A stretch of 64,000 nt of DNA from Brucella tritici (GCF_008932295.1 NZ_WBWA01000005.1:1-64000), one strand, 5' to 3'; counted from the first letter of the stretch, positions 26,366-36,637 are shown. The notes: a model not told the origin generated them from the sequence alone. Program-made: numbers and translations.

Positions 26366-28825
26366 ATGGTAAGGCTTATCGGATATTTCTTCGGGATCGG
26401 AACGGTGCTAATGCTCCTCGTGGCAGGTGGCGTCGCCCTTTACGTCGGAAGTCTCACGAAGGATTTGCCAGATTACGAGGTGCTCGCAAAATACGAGCCG
26501 CCCGTAATGACGCGCGTTCACGCTTCGGATGGTAGTCTTATGGCGGAATTTGCGCGAGAACGCCGCATGTATCTGCCGATACAGGCCGTACCCAATCGCG
26601 TGAAAGCGGCGTTCGTTTCTGCCGAAGACAAGACCTTCTACGAACATCATGGTCTCGATTTTGCGGGGCTCGCCCGCGCCATGTTAACGAACGTCAAGAA
26701 TCTGGGCTCCGGTCGTCGTCCGGTTGGCGCATCCACGATTACGCAGCAGGTCGCTAAGAACTTCCTCCTGACGTCGAAGCAGACCTATGATCGCAAGATC
26801 AAGGAAGCTATTCTGGCGATGCGCATCGAGCAGGCCTATTCAAAGGACCGTATTCTCGAGCTTTATCTCAACGAAATCTTTTTCGGTCTGGGGTCATACG
26901 GTATCGCCAGCGCGGCACTGACCTATTTCGACAAATCGGTTGGCGAACTCTCCATCGCGGAAAGCGCTTATCTTGCGGCTCTGCCAAAAGGCCCGAACAA
27001 CTATCATCCATTCCGTCAGCCAGAGCGCGCCATCGAGCGCCGCAACTGGGTGATCGACCGGATGAACGAAAACGGCTACATCACTGCGGAAGAAGCAACG
27101 GAAGCCAAGAAGCAACCGCTCGGTGTGAAGGAACGTTCAGACGCCCATTATGTGTTTGCATCTGAATATTTCACCGAGGAAGTGCGCCGCCAGATCATCC
27201 AGAAATACGGCGTCGATGCGCTTTACGAAGGCGGCCTTTCAGTCCGTACTACGCTGAATCCGACTTTGCAGGTTGAAGCTCGCAAGTCCTTGCAGGCGGC
27301 GCTGCTCCGTTATGATGAGGCGCGTGGCTGGCGTGGCCCGATGAAGAATGTCGAGCTCGGCAATGATTGGGGTACGGCATTCGGTGACATGCAGTCTTAC
27401 GCGGACGTACCGGAATGGCAGCTCGCCATCGTGCTCAATGTGTCCGCCGCTGGCGCAGATATCGGTCTGCAGCCGCCGCTTGAGGCATCAGGCTCGCGCA
27501 GCAAGGAGCGCAAGCGCGCATTCATCGCTGCGGACGATATGAAGTGGGCGATGCGCGTCGTAAATATCGGCGGCAAGCGTACCAGTGCGAAATCGCCGGA
27601 AGGCGTGCTGAAAGCTGGCGATATTGTTTACGTCTCCAAGGCGGGCGAATCCCGTTTCCGTCTGCAGCAGCCGCCAAAGCTCGAAGGCGCACTGGTTGCC
27701 ATGGACCCGCATACAGGCCGTGTTCTGGCCATGGTTGGCGGTTTCTCCTATGCGGAATCGGAATTCAACCGCGCAACGCAGGCCTATCGTCAGCCCGGCT
27801 CGTCGTTCAAGCCGTTCGTCTATGCTGCGGCTCTCGATAATGGCTATACGCCTGCTTCCGTGGTCCTTGATGGTCCGCTGGAAGTTAATCAGGGCGGCAC
27901 GTTGGGCGTTTGGGCACCGAAGAATTATTCAGGCAAGTTCTCCGGCCCTTCTACGCTGCGCTACGGTATCGAACAATCGCGTAACGTTATGACTGTGCGT
28001 CTCGCGCAGGACATGGGCATGAAGCTGGTGGCTGAATATGCCGAACGCTTCGGTATCTACGACAAGATGCTGCCGGTTCTTTCAATGGCGCTCGGCGCTG
28101 GCGAAACCACTGTTCTGCGTATGGTGACAGCCTATTCCATCATGGCGAATGGCGGCCAGAGCATAACCCCGTCGATGATCGACCGCATTCAGGATCGCTA
28201 CGGCAAGACCGTGTTCAAGCACGATGCCCGCCAGTGTGAGGGCTGCAATGCGCAGGATTGGGCAAATCAGGATGAGCCGACGCTGATCGACAATCGCGAT
28301 CAGGTGCTCGATCCTATGACCGCCTACCAGATCACTTCGATGATGGAAGGCGTCGTTCAGCGCGGTACAGCGCAGATTTTGAAGAGCCTCGACCGTCCGA
28401 TGGCCGGCAAGACCGGTACGACCAACGATGAGAAGGACGCCTGGTTCGTCGGCTTTACCCCCGATCTCGTGGTTGGTGTCTTCATGGGCTACGATACGCC
28501 GACGCCGCTCGGTCGCGGCAATACCGGTGGTGGTCTGGCAGCGCCTGTGTTCAAGTCCTTCATGGAACAGGCTCTGGTTGGCACGCCGAAAGTGGATTTC
28601 CGCGTTCCGGAAGGCATGACGGTCATCGCGATCAACCGCAAGACCGGCATGCGTGCAAATCCCGGCGATCCGAACGTCATCATGGAAGCTTTCAAGCCGG
28701 GTACGGGTCCATCGGACAGCTATTCGGTTATCGGCATGGATTCCTTCCGCGAGGGTTCTCCGGTTGCGCCGCAGTCGCCGCAGGCAACACGTGCGATCAA
28801 CTCGGGTTCCGGCGGACTTTACTGA
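26366..28825 (+). CDS. mrcA: Penicillin-binding protein 1A
   Basis: An 819-residue bifunctional peptidoglycan synthase anchored by an N-terminal helix (about 5-28). Glycosyltransferase domain: AEDKTFYEHHGLD, GASTITQQVAKN, and ILELYLNEIFFG. Between the two domains is an OB-like region. Transpeptidase domain: catalytic serine in PGSSFKPFVY near 480, SRN near 538, KTGT near 682. Ends with a serine/proline-rich tail. The length is typical of alphaproteobacterial class A PBPs. Confidence 0.95.
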   Translation: MVRLIGYFFGIGTVLMLLVAGGVALYVGSLTKDLPDYEVLAKYEPPVMTRVHASDGSLMAEFARERRMYLPIQAVPNRVKAAFVSAEDKTFYEHHGLDFAGLARAMLTNVKNLGSGRRPVGASTITQQVAKNFLLTSKQTYDRKIKEAILAMRIEQAYSKDRILELYLNEIFFGLGSYGIASAALTYFDKSVGELSIAESAYLAALPKGPNNYHPFRQPERAIERRNWVIDRMNENGYITAEEATEAKKQPLGVKERSDAHYVFASEYFTEEVRRQIIQKYGVDALYEGGLSVRTTLNPTLQVEARKSLQAALLRYDEARGWRGPMKNVELGNDWGTAFGDMQSYADVPEWQLAIVLNVSAAGADIGLQPPLEASGSRSKERKRAFIAADDMKWAMRVVNIGGKRTSAKSPEGVLKAGDIVYVSKAGESRFRLQQPPKLEGALVAMDPHTGRVLAMVGGFSYAESEFNRATQAYRQPGSSFKPFVYAAALDNGYTPASVVLDGPLEVNQGGTLGVWAPKNYSGKFSGPSTLRYGIEQSRNVMTVRLAQDMGMKLVAEYAERFGIYDKMLPVLSMALGAGETTVLRMVTAYSIMANGGQSITPSMIDRIQDRYGKTVFKHDARQCEGCNAQDWANQDEPTLIDNRDQVLDPMTAYQITSMMEGVVQRGTAQILKSLDRPMAGKTGTTNDEKDAWFVGFTPDLVVGVFMGYDTPTPLGRGNTGGGLAAPVFKSFMEQALVGTPKVDFRVPEGMTVIAINRKTGMRANPGDPNVIMEAFKPGTGPSDSYSVIGMDSFREGSPVAPQSPQATRAINSGSGGLY

Positions 28826-28979
28826 CCGGGAAAGCAGGGCTTTGCCCTTTACACCGCGCCGCGTGCTCACTATGGTCCGCGGCGCTTGGACTGTCTGTCC
28901 ATGCCTGAAAGTCTGAGCTTCTCAACGACAGGCTCAGCTTCTCAAATAAACAGAATGATATTGAAGGAACGATTTGCCC

Positions 28980-30108
28980 ATGCGCGCGGAAATCGAGACG
29001 CTGGTTGACGAAATCCAGCAGGCCATAAGCCTGCTGAGGAGGCATCTTTGACTGGGATCAGGCGATAAAACGTCTCGGCTATCTCAACCAGAGAGCCGAA
29101 GATCCTACGCTTTGGAATGATGCCCAGGAAGCCCAGAAGCTGATGCGCGAGCGCCAGCAGCTGGAAGACAGTATCAATGGCATCAACCATCTGACACAGA
29201 CGCTGAACGACAGCATCGAACTTATCGCCATGGGCGAAGAAGAGGACGACAAGTCGATCATTCAGGACGCGGAAAAAACTATCCGCGAACTGAAGGAAGA
29301 GATCGACCGTCGCCAGATCGATATGCTTCTGTCGGGCGAAGCCGACGCGAACGACACCTATGTCGAAGTGCACGCTGGTGCTGGTGGTACGGAAAGCCAG
29401 GACTGGGCGTCGATGCTCCTGCGCATGTATACGCGCTGGGCCGAGCGCAACGGCCGCAAGGTCGAAGTGATGGAAGTGCATGAAGGCGAAGAAGCGGGCA
29501 TCAAGTCTGCAACCATTCTCGTCAAGGGGCACAACTCATACGGCATGATGAAGACCGAATCGGGCGTCCATCGTCTCGTGCGAATATCGCCCTATGATTC
29601 CAACGCTCGTCGCCACACGTCCTTTGCCAGCATTTGGGTCTATCCTGTTATCGATGACAATATCGATGTGCAGGTTACGGAAGCGGATGTTCGTATCGAT
29701 ACCTACCGCGCTTCAGGTGCCGGTGGCCAGCACGTCAATACCACCGACTCGGCAGTGCGTATCACGCATATTGCGACCGGGATCGTGGTGCAGTGCCAGG
29801 CGGAGCGCTCGCAGCACAAGAACCGCGAAAAGGCATGGTCTATGCTGCGCGCTCGCCTCTATGAAGACGAACTGAAAAAGCGCGAAGCAGCGACGGACGC
29901 GGCGAACGCCACCAAGACCGAGATTGGTTGGGGGCACCAGATTCGCTCCTACGTCCTGCAGCCTTATCAGCTCGTCAAGGATCTGCGCACTGGCGTTGAA
30001 AGCACCAACCCGCAGGAAGTGCTGGATGGCTCCGTTACGCCATTCATGGAAGCCGCGCTGGCCCACCGTATTCAGGGTGGCGGTGAAATGATCGACGATA
30101 TCGACTGA
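28980..30108 (+). CDS. prfB: Peptide chain release factor 2 (programmed +1 frameshift)
   Basis: RF2 made by joining 28980-29048 to 29050-30108, total 375 residues. Frame one codes MRAEIETLVDEIQQAISLL and stops at an in-frame TGA (29049-29051). A +1 slip at CTT-TGA continues with DWDQAIKRLGYLNQ. The GGQ peptidyl-hydrolysis motif is in GAGGQHVNTTDSAVR. The stop-codon recognition loop reads SPYDSNARRHTSF, where the textbook RF2 tripeptide is SPF. The internal shift lets RF2 control its own level: low RF2 means slow UGA termination and more shifting. A ribosome-binding site (GAAGGA) precedes ATG 28980. Confidence 0.96.
29037..29052 (+). promoter_or_regulatory. prfB programmed frameshift signal
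   Basis: AGGAGG-CAT-CTT-TGA-C: an internal Shine-Dalgarno three bases before the CUU slip codon and a UGAC stop context. The layout and spacing equal the classic bacterial RF2 site. Confidence 0.96.
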
Positions 30109-30137
30109 TCATTCGCAAACATGCGTACAAGAAAGCG

Positions 30138-30166
30138 AAACCCGGCCAGAGGCCGGGTTTTTTCGT
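30138..30166. terminator. Intrinsic terminator of prfB
   Basis: AAACCCGGCC (30138-30147) pairs with GGCCGGGTTT (30151-30160), followed by TTTTCG. It lies between convergent genes and can serve both. Confidence 0.92.
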
Positions 30167-30175
30167 TTCAGGATA

Positions 30176-31528
30176 TCAGAGCAATGGCTCTATCTGTTTG
30201 CCTGCCTTGAGGAAATTGACGGGGTTGATCGCCCGACCGTTTTCTCGGACTTCATAGTGGAGATGACTGCCGGTCGAGCGTCCCGAACTTCCAGCCTCGC
30301 CGACAATGGTTCCGGCGGCAACCTGTTGACCGTCGCGTACCAGAACGCTGCTCAGATGGGCGAAACGGGTCGAAAATCCATTACCATGATCGATTTCGAC
30401 CATGTTGCCATAACCGCCGAAACGACCAGCCTTCACGACCTTACCCGCTGCGGTGGACTTCACCGTCTGGCCGTAGGCGGCGCGAAAGTCGATACCGGAG
30501 TGAAAGGCAGCCGTACCTAGAAATGGATCGCGGCGCACGCCGAACAGGCTCGTTACGGGCTTGCCCGGGGCCGGGTTGGCCAGGGGCAGTGCGCTCACCC
30601 GTTTGCGCACCTGATCAAGCCGATCAAGCGCGCTGTCGAGGTTGCGCAATTGCATGTCGAAATCATTGATGACCATACCGGGTGACGAAACCGGGATAAG
30701 CGGCCCACCCATGGCCACAGCCGCATTGGCAGGCGTTTCGATACGCAGCCCGGCGGCGTTCAAAGTGTCGAGAATGCTGTCGGCCTTTTCATAAGCAGCG
30801 TCAGCCAGAACGCGCACCTTGCCATTCTGCTCGCTTTCGATGCGATGAAGGTTCTGTGTGATAGTGGCCAATATCTTGTCGGAAGTCTCAAGTGTTGATT
30901 CACCCGAAAGTCCGCCCGAAAGACGCAATCCGATGGAACCAGCATCGGCGCGGCGGTCAGGCTTTCCAGCAGGAGATTTTCCAGGAACAGGCCCAGTAAT
31001 GATTGGATCGACACCCGGAAATTCGCGTCCAGCCAGCGCTTCATCGGGGATAAGCTGGCTATGCTGCTCAAGATCGGGTGCCTTTTCCGTCGGCATTTCC
31101 GGCATCGGCTGCAGTTGCGAAGCTCGTTCCAGCAGGGGGGCAAGTTTCCCGTCGCGTGCACTCAGCGTTTGCTGGCGTTGCATCAGTTCGGCAACCTTGT
31201 TCTCCATCACCTGCTGATCGAGCATCTGCCGGCTGGTAATGCGGTCAACCTCGGTGCGAAGGGCTGAAATGCGATCTTCGTAAAGCTGCTGGTTGCGGGC
31301 ATGACGTGCGATACCGGCGCTCATGAGGTCGTCGCGAAGCACCAGATAGGCTGTTGCTCCGAGATACCCCACCGAAAGCGCCAGAAATGCAGCGCCTCCA
31401 AGAGCGGCCATCCATGGACGAAATGTGAAATGGCTGATCTTTTCGCCACGCGCAATAATCAGGACGGGCGGTTCCTTGCGCTCCCCGAACACCTTTTTCG
31501 TCGATGTTTTCGCCTGATTCCCAGTCAT
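30176..31528 (-). CDS. M23-family (LytM) membrane-anchored peptidase
   Basis: A 450-residue protein with a cytoplasmic N-terminus, one membrane helix (about 42-65), a long coiled-coil region (about 75-150: YEDRISALRTEVDRI and on), a proline-rich linker, and a C-terminal LytM domain. Zinc-site motifs are visible: FHSGIDFRAAYG, TRFAHLSSVLV and HLHYEVRENG. With both histidine motifs intact it is probably an active endopeptidase or a division-linked amidase activator. It is convergent with prfB and has a separate promoter. Confidence 0.9.
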   Translation of the reverse strand: MTGNQAKTSTKKVFGERKEPPVLIIARGEKISHFTFRPWMAALGGAAFLALSVGYLGATAYLVLRDDLMSAGIARHARNQQLYEDRISALRTEVDRITSRQMLDQQVMENKVAELMQRQQTLSARDGKLAPLLERASQLQPMPEMPTEKAPDLEQHSQLIPDEALAGREFPGVDPIITGPVPGKSPAGKPDRRADAGSIGLRLSGGLSGESTLETSDKILATITQNLHRIESEQNGKVRVLADAAYEKADSILDTLNAAGLRIETPANAAVAMGGPLIPVSSPGMVINDFDMQLRNLDSALDRLDQVRKRVSALPLANPAPGKPVTSLFGVRRDPFLGTAAFHSGIDFRAAYGQTVKSTAAGKVVKAGRFGGYGNMVEIDHGNGFSTRFAHLSSVLVRDGQQVAAGTIVGEAGSSGRSTGSHLHYEVRENGRAINPVNFLKAGKQIEPLL

Positions 31529-31655
31529 GCCAGCCGCATGCCCCTTCTCGATTCCCTTACTTGATTACAACTTATTAGGGTTAACAGACCTTTACATTCG
31601 AGGCTTGCGCGGGCCATGCGATGAGGTTTGTTTTTACCGAAGGGTTTCGAAACGG

Positions 31656-32483
31656 CTAGATGGAGACCGGCGACAAAGAGCGGTAGAAGGATGGTGTCAG
31701 TCCGGCCTCGGCGCGCGCCAGCTCATTGAAGGGTGGTTTGAGCTCGCCACGGAAGTTGGCGCGAACCAGTTCGCGAAATCTCGCTGCCGGATCGATTTTG
31801 TTTCGGGCGCAGAAGAAACGGAACCATTTAGCGCCAACAGCGACATGGGTTTTCTCGTCATTGTAGATGACGTCAAGAATTGCTGCGGTCTCACGGTCGC
31901 CGGTCTCGATCATCTTCTCGATCAGCGACGGCGTGACATCCAGCCCACGGGCCTCGAGTATAAGCGGCACGACAGCGAGACGAGCTTCCAGATTGTTGCG
32001 GGTCTGGTGCGCCGATTGCCAAAGCCCGTCATGAGCAGGCATGTCGCCATAGTCTGCGCCAAGCGACTTGAGACGATCACGCAACAGCGTGAAATGCCGC
32101 GCTTCGTCGTCGGCAACTTTCATCCAACCATCGAAGAAACTGCGCGGAATCTGTTTGGCTGCAAAACGGGCAACGATGTCGAGCGCAAGATCGATGGCGT
32201 TCAGTTCGATATGGGCGAGCGCGTGCATCAGCGCGATGCGCCCGTGTTCCGTGTGGAGCGACCGCTTTTTCAACATACGAGGAGGTAAGAGCTCCGGCTT
32301 TTCGGGGCGTCCGGGACGCTCGGGCAAAGGCGGATCGAGGGGGCTGCGAACCGACAGCGTGCGACCGAACCAGCGAGTAGCGGTTTCTCGCGTCAGCCTG
32401 ACCTTTTCGTCGAGATCACCGGCGGATATGGCGCGGATGGCATTGCCGCGCAGCGTTTGCTCGTATGAAGGCTTGTTTGACAT
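31656..32483 (-). CDS. DUF455 ferritin-like protein
   Basis: A 275-residue protein of the DUF455 family with a ferritin-like helical bundle. Candidate metal ligands are the glutamates and histidines in ALAHIELNAIDLALD, KVADDEARHFTLLRDRL and IYNDEKTHVAVG, which form two E..H-type pairs. Function unknown; a di-iron site is inferred from fold resemblance. Lies 3 bp downstream of bcp, so the two are co-transcribed, which suggests a link to peroxide or iron handling. Confidence 0.85.
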   Translation of the reverse strand: MSNKPSYEQTLRGNAIRAISAGDLDEKVRLTRETATRWFGRTLSVRSPLDPPLPERPGRPEKPELLPPRMLKKRSLHTEHGRIALMHALAHIELNAIDLALDIVARFAAKQIPRSFFDGWMKVADDEARHFTLLRDRLKSLGADYGDMPAHDGLWQSAHQTRNNLEARLAVVPLILEARGLDVTPSLIEKMIETGDRETAAILDVIYNDEKTHVAVGAKWFRFFCARNKIDPAARFRELVRANFRGELKPPFNELARAEAGLTPSFYRSLSPVSI

Positions 32484-32486
32484 CGT

Positions 32487-32951
32487 TCAAAGGGCGCGGG
32501 CAGCTTCCAGAACTGCCTCAGCATGGCCGTCGACTTTGACCTTGTTCCAGACACGAGCGATGCGTCCTTCTGCATCGATCAGGAATGTCGTGCGTTCCAC
32601 GCCCATATATTTGCGGCCATACATGCTCTTCTCGACCCACACGCCATAGGCTTCGAGCGCCACGCGATCTTCGTCGGCTGCGAGATCGACGGTCAGGTCA
32701 TGTTTCTTACGGAATTTCGCATGCTTCGTCGCACTATCGGGGGAAAGACCGATAACGCGAGTGCCGATCTTGTCGAACTCCGGTTTCAATTGCGAGAAAG
32801 CAATCGCTTCCTTGGTGCAGCCGGAAGTATCGTCTTTCGGATAGAAGTAGATAACGACCGGCTTGCCTTTGAGGGACGAAAGGGAGATTTCGCCGCCATC
32901 CGACGGCAGAGTGAAATCTGGTGCCGGATCGCCAACTTGGGGATGAGCCAT
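32487..32951 (-). CDS. bcp: Thioredoxin-dependent peroxiredoxin, Bcp/PrxQ type
   Basis: A 154-residue peroxiredoxin that reduces peroxides. The peroxidatic cysteine is in DDTSGCTKEAIAF near residue 45. The usual second cysteine five residues later in E. coli Bcp (GCTxxACxxR) is absent, and no other cysteine occurs in the protein. It should therefore work as a 1-Cys enzyme that needs an external thiol. Start ATG 32949-32951 fits the family N-terminus (GDPAPDFTLPSDGG). First gene of bcp-DUF455. Confidence 0.92.
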   Translation of the reverse strand: MAHPQVGDPAPDFTLPSDGGEISLSSLKGKPVVIYFYPKDDTSGCTKEAIAFSQLKPEFDKIGTRVIGLSPDSATKHAKFRKKHDLTVDLAADEDRVALEAYGVWVEKSMYGRKYMGVERTTFLIDAEGRIARVWNKVKVDGHAEAVLEAARAL

Positions 32952-33163
32952 ATCTGCGCCTTTCTTTTATGGATTAGGATGGAAACCACCTGTTACAGTC
33001 TGAGCTATCGCATTCAGGCAGGGCTTGTGCAACCATTGATGCTGGCGTGATTGTGATGCTGGTTGAGAGGCGCAAGGCTGCCGCTTCAAGCGCGCGGTAC
33101 AGGTAGAAAGTAATTATAAAACAGGTAATTACGATCACTTAATGAAGTAAGTTCTAAAGGGTC

Positions 33164-36100
33164 GTGTGGAATGACACTCTTTTTCTGGCTGGGTTGTTGA
33201 CAGAGAAACCTCAGAAGATCCGCTTCAGCAAGCGGGAGATGAAAAGAATCGAGCGTCTCGCCGCCGATGGCGAGGACGGCTTTTTGCCCGGCCCGGCGCG
33301 TTCGAGCCGTTCTATTCTATCGCGCTGTTCCCACGCGATTTTGTCGATCTGCATTCTTCTGGTTCTTGTCGTTGGTGCCGGTTTCGTCATTCTTCGCAGC
33401 GGTGTCGACAGCAATCTTCTGCGTGATGAAGCACAGAAAAGCCTGACGCATATTCTCGGCGAAGGTGCTTCCGCTTCCATCGGAAGTGCGGCGCTGTCGC
33501 TGGATCAGGATAGCCATGTGGCGCTGGAAGCTCGTGATGTATCTATCTCCGACCCGAAGCAGGGCGTCGAAATCAGCGGAATCAAATCCGTGCGCCTGGG
33601 GCTGGCGCCACTGCCCCTTTTGACGGGCAAGGTGCGCGTAGCCCAGCTAGAAGTGGATGGCGTTTCCTTTGAAATGCCGGAAACGAAAGGGCCGGGATTC
33701 TGGAAATCTCTGCCCTACGACGAACATGGCATTCTCGATTTTGATGCGGTTTCAGGTGAACTTTTCGCTGCCATGCGTCGCAGTCTGGAGCTTTTGCGCG
33801 CCCAGGACACGCATGTCATAGGCATTTTCAACAGTACCGTTGCTTTCAAGGTCGGCGATGAACAGCAGGTTCTGGACATCGAACAAGCCCGCCTCGTCGA
33901 AAATGGCGGGAAGATCGGAATTATCGGTAGCGTCGTCTGGAAAGGCAAGAAAATTGCACTGGATGGCAAGATCGACCGTCATTCAGGTGACAACAGTCTT
34001 GCCGGCTTTGAACTGAATATCCGCGATATTCCTGTTGCATTGGGGTCTCCGCCAGAAGTTGCGCCGGTCATAAACGGCAATCGTGTCAATCCGGCCCATT
34101 TTGAGCTGGAAGCATCAGCCCGCTTGTCGCTGATGGGATCGGCGGCCGATGGTGATAAGCCCGAACGTCTCGCGACAGAACTGGCCGTTGACGGCATAGA
34201 TATGCAACTCGGCAAAGTGGAGGATGTGCGCGGTGGCATTCGTCTCAATCTCGAACACACGGTGGGAAGCCGTAAAATCGAGATCAAGTCGTCGCGACTG
34301 CAACTTGGCGGAATGCAGGCACAGTTCAACGGTGCGTTTGGTCCGGAACCGGACACCGAAAACAACACTGGCGGACCGACATATCGATTCGAGGTTCTGA
34401 CGACATCGGCGACAAGTATGCCTGCGGAATCGACCGATCCGCCACTGTCCTTCGCAACGCGGATAGCCGGGCGTTACCTGGCGGATCAGCAACGCATCCA
34501 GTTTGCCAATCTTGATGTGCAGACGGAAACCGGGGAGCTGTTCGGTCAAGGAAGCATGGGATTCGGCGCCGGTTCGCCGGAAATGATCTTCATGCTGCGC
34601 ATTCCCAAAATGCCGGTTGCCGATGCCAAGCATCTATGGCCGATCGATGTTGCCGATGGTGCACGCGAATGGGTGTTGAAGAACCTTTTCGGCGGAACCC
34701 TGAAGGACAGCCGCATCGATATTTCGCTCGCGGGCGGTCGCTTCAACGGGCCGGGCCTTCCTCCACCGTTAACGGGTGATGAAATCAAGGCCGATTTCAA
34801 GGTTTTCGATACGCGCTTCGATGTCGTTGGTGAACTGCCGCCTGTGCGGGATGCCGATGGCGAAATATCGGTCCGTGGAGCCTATACGACCATCAAGCTT
34901 CTGGATGGCGTAGCTTACACACCAAACAATCGTAAGGTCGACGTTTCCGACGGTACGCTGATAATCCCCTGGGGGCCGCAACGTCCCGTGATTGCAGAAC
35001 TGGATCTGGGTGTCTCCGGTGAGGCATCGGCTATTGCTGAAATTGCCGGAAACAAGCCCATCGATGTTCTGAAAAATGTGCCGTTTTTGCCCGGCGATGT
35101 GACGGGCGATGTGAAATCGCGCGTAAAGGTGAGTTTTGCCGTTTCCAAAGACCCGCCGCCCGGCACGCTTCGCTGGAACGCTGATATCGGCTTCACCGGT
35201 CTGGACATTTCAAAGCCAATAGCGGGATCGTCCGTCAGCGATGCGACAGGCAGTATAAAGGTGGATCAGTCGGCGGCCATTATTACTGCCGATGCGAAGC
35301 TGGATGGCGTTCCTGCGAAGGTCAGTATGGTCGAACCGGTAGACCGTTCCGGACCGGTCAAACGCGAGCAGAAGGTCAAGCTGGATATCGACGACAAAAC
35401 CCGCAACGCGGTCTTTCCGGGTCTTAATTCCATCTTCTCCGGTCCTATGTCGGTTGATCTCGGCATGGAGAATGGCGGCAAGCGCCACGTGTCAGCCGAT
35501 CTTGGCAAAACACAGATCGATCTCCCCTGGCTCGGCTGGCGCAAGGGCGCAGGCATTCCGGCAAAAGCGACGTTTGACCTGGCCCAGAGCGCGGACGACA
35601 AGAGCAAGATGGACATCAGCAATCTTGTCTTTTCAGGCGACGCCTTTGGCGCGAAGGGTGATCTTTCCATTGCAAAGGGTGATTTCCAATCGGCGAATTT
35701 CAGCGAGATACGTCTGAACCGAAACGATAATCTTGCAGTCAAGGCGACCAAAAGCGGAGGCGGCTATCGGGTCAATGTGCGTGGCTCGCAGTTCGACGCA
35801 CGGGCGCTCATCAAGCAGGTCTCCGATCTTGGCGAGAAGGGCGCCGCCGGGGGTAAATCCAACAATCCCCGCGTGGTGGTGAGCGCCCAGCTTGATGAAG
35901 TCAGCGGCTTTAACAGTGAAACGCTGCGCAATGTCGCTGTTTCCTATGAAAGCGCGGGCAGCAAAGTTTCGGGCGTTTCGGTCAATGCCGTTACGTCGTC
36001 AGGTGAATCCTTTGTTGCCACGAACAACGATCAGGGCGATGCACGCTCCATTTCGTTGCAGTCCAATGATGCGGGGGCGGTTCTTCGTTTCTTCGATTTC

Positions 36101-36637
36101 TATGACAAGATGCGCGGCGGCAAGATCACGGTTGGTCTCGCGGCACAGGGCAACGGCCCATTGCGTGGCCAGATCGATGCGCGCAACTTTGCGATCATCA
36201 ACGAACCGCGTCTTGCGAAAATCGTTTCCAGTTCGCCATCGAACGGCGGGACAAGTCTCAGTCAGGCTGTAAAGCGCGATATCGACGTTTCGCGCGTTGA
36301 TATCGAGCGCGGCTTTTCGCTGATTGAAAAGGGCAATGGCTATCTGAACCTGTCCAAGGGCGTGGTGCGCGGGCCGACTGTCGGCACGACCTTCCAGGGA
36401 ACGCTTTATGACAAGCAGGGCAACATGTCGATCACCGGAACATTCATGCCCGCCTACGGCGTCAACCGGTTGTTTGGTGAACTGCCCATCGTCGGTGCGT
36501 TGCTCGGCAACGGCCGTGATCGCGGCCTGATCGGAATTACCTACAAGCTTGCGGGAAGTGCCAAGCAGCCGCAGGTGATCGTCAATCCAATCTCCGTCAT
36601 CGCACCGGGCATATTCCGCTCAATCTTCGAATTTTGA
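33164..36637 (+). CDS. Large AsmA/YhdP-like envelope protein (DUF3971)
   Basis: A protein of about 1,157 residues with one membrane helix (about 55-80: AILSICILLVLVVGAGFVIL) and a huge periplasmic region of repeated beta-strands. Features such as GSAALSLDQDSHVALEARDVSI near the start and SITGTFMPAYGVNRLFGELP plus YKLAGSAKQPQVIVNPISV at the C-terminus are typical of the AsmA/TamB/YhdP group, which bridges the envelope and moves phospholipids. The start is uncertain: GTG 33164 gives the longest frame but has a cramped ribosome-binding site; ATG 33239 is an alternative. Single gene, closed by a terminator. Confidence 0.85.
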   Translation: MWNDTLFLAGLLTEKPQKIRFSKREMKRIERLAADGEDGFLPGPARSSRSILSRCSHAILSICILLVLVVGAGFVILRSGVDSNLLRDEAQKSLTHILGEGASASIGSAALSLDQDSHVALEARDVSISDPKQGVEISGIKSVRLGLAPLPLLTGKVRVAQLEVDGVSFEMPETKGPGFWKSLPYDEHGILDFDAVSGELFAAMRRSLELLRAQDTHVIGIFNSTVAFKVGDEQQVLDIEQARLVENGGKIGIIGSVVWKGKKIALDGKIDRHSGDNSLAGFELNIRDIPVALGSPPEVAPVINGNRVNPAHFELEASARLSLMGSAADGDKPERLATELAVDGIDMQLGKVEDVRGGIRLNLEHTVGSRKIEIKSSRLQLGGMQAQFNGAFGPEPDTENNTGGPTYRFEVLTTSATSMPAESTDPPLSFATRIAGRYLADQQRIQFANLDVQTETGELFGQGSMGFGAGSPEMIFMLRIPKMPVADAKHLWPIDVADGAREWVLKNLFGGTLKDSRIDISLAGGRFNGPGLPPPLTGDEIKADFKVFDTRFDVVGELPPVRDADGEISVRGAYTTIKLLDGVAYTPNNRKVDVSDGTLIIPWGPQRPVIAELDLGVSGEASAIAEIAGNKPIDVLKNVPFLPGDVTGDVKSRVKVSFAVSKDPPPGTLRWNADIGFTGLDISKPIAGSSVSDATGSIKVDQSAAIITADAKLDGVPAKVSMVEPVDRSGPVKREQKVKLDIDDKTRNAVFPGLNSIFSGPMSVDLGMENGGKRHVSADLGKTQIDLPWLGWRKGAGIPAKATFDLAQSADDKSKMDISNLVFSGDAFGAKGDLSIAKGDFQSANFSEIRLNRNDNLAVKATKSGGGYRVNVRGSQFDARALIKQVSDLGEKGAAGGKSNNPRVVVSAQLDEVSGFNSETLRNVAVSYESAGSKVSGVSVNAVTSSGESFVATNNDQGDARSISLQSNDAGAVLRFFDFYDKMRGGKITVGLAAQGNGPLRGQIDARNFAIINEPRLAKIVSSSPSNGGTSLSQAVKRDIDVSRVDIERGFSLIEKGNGYLNLSKGVVRGPTVGTTFQGTLYDKQGNMSITGTFMPAYGVNRLFGELPIVGALLGNGRDRGLIGITYKLAGSAKQPQVIVNPISVIAPGIFRSIFEF

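Noticed and set aside
29143-30108. prfB read as a shorter 321-residue gene
   Set aside because: This start ignores the programmed frameshift and would drop conserved N-terminal residues of RF2.
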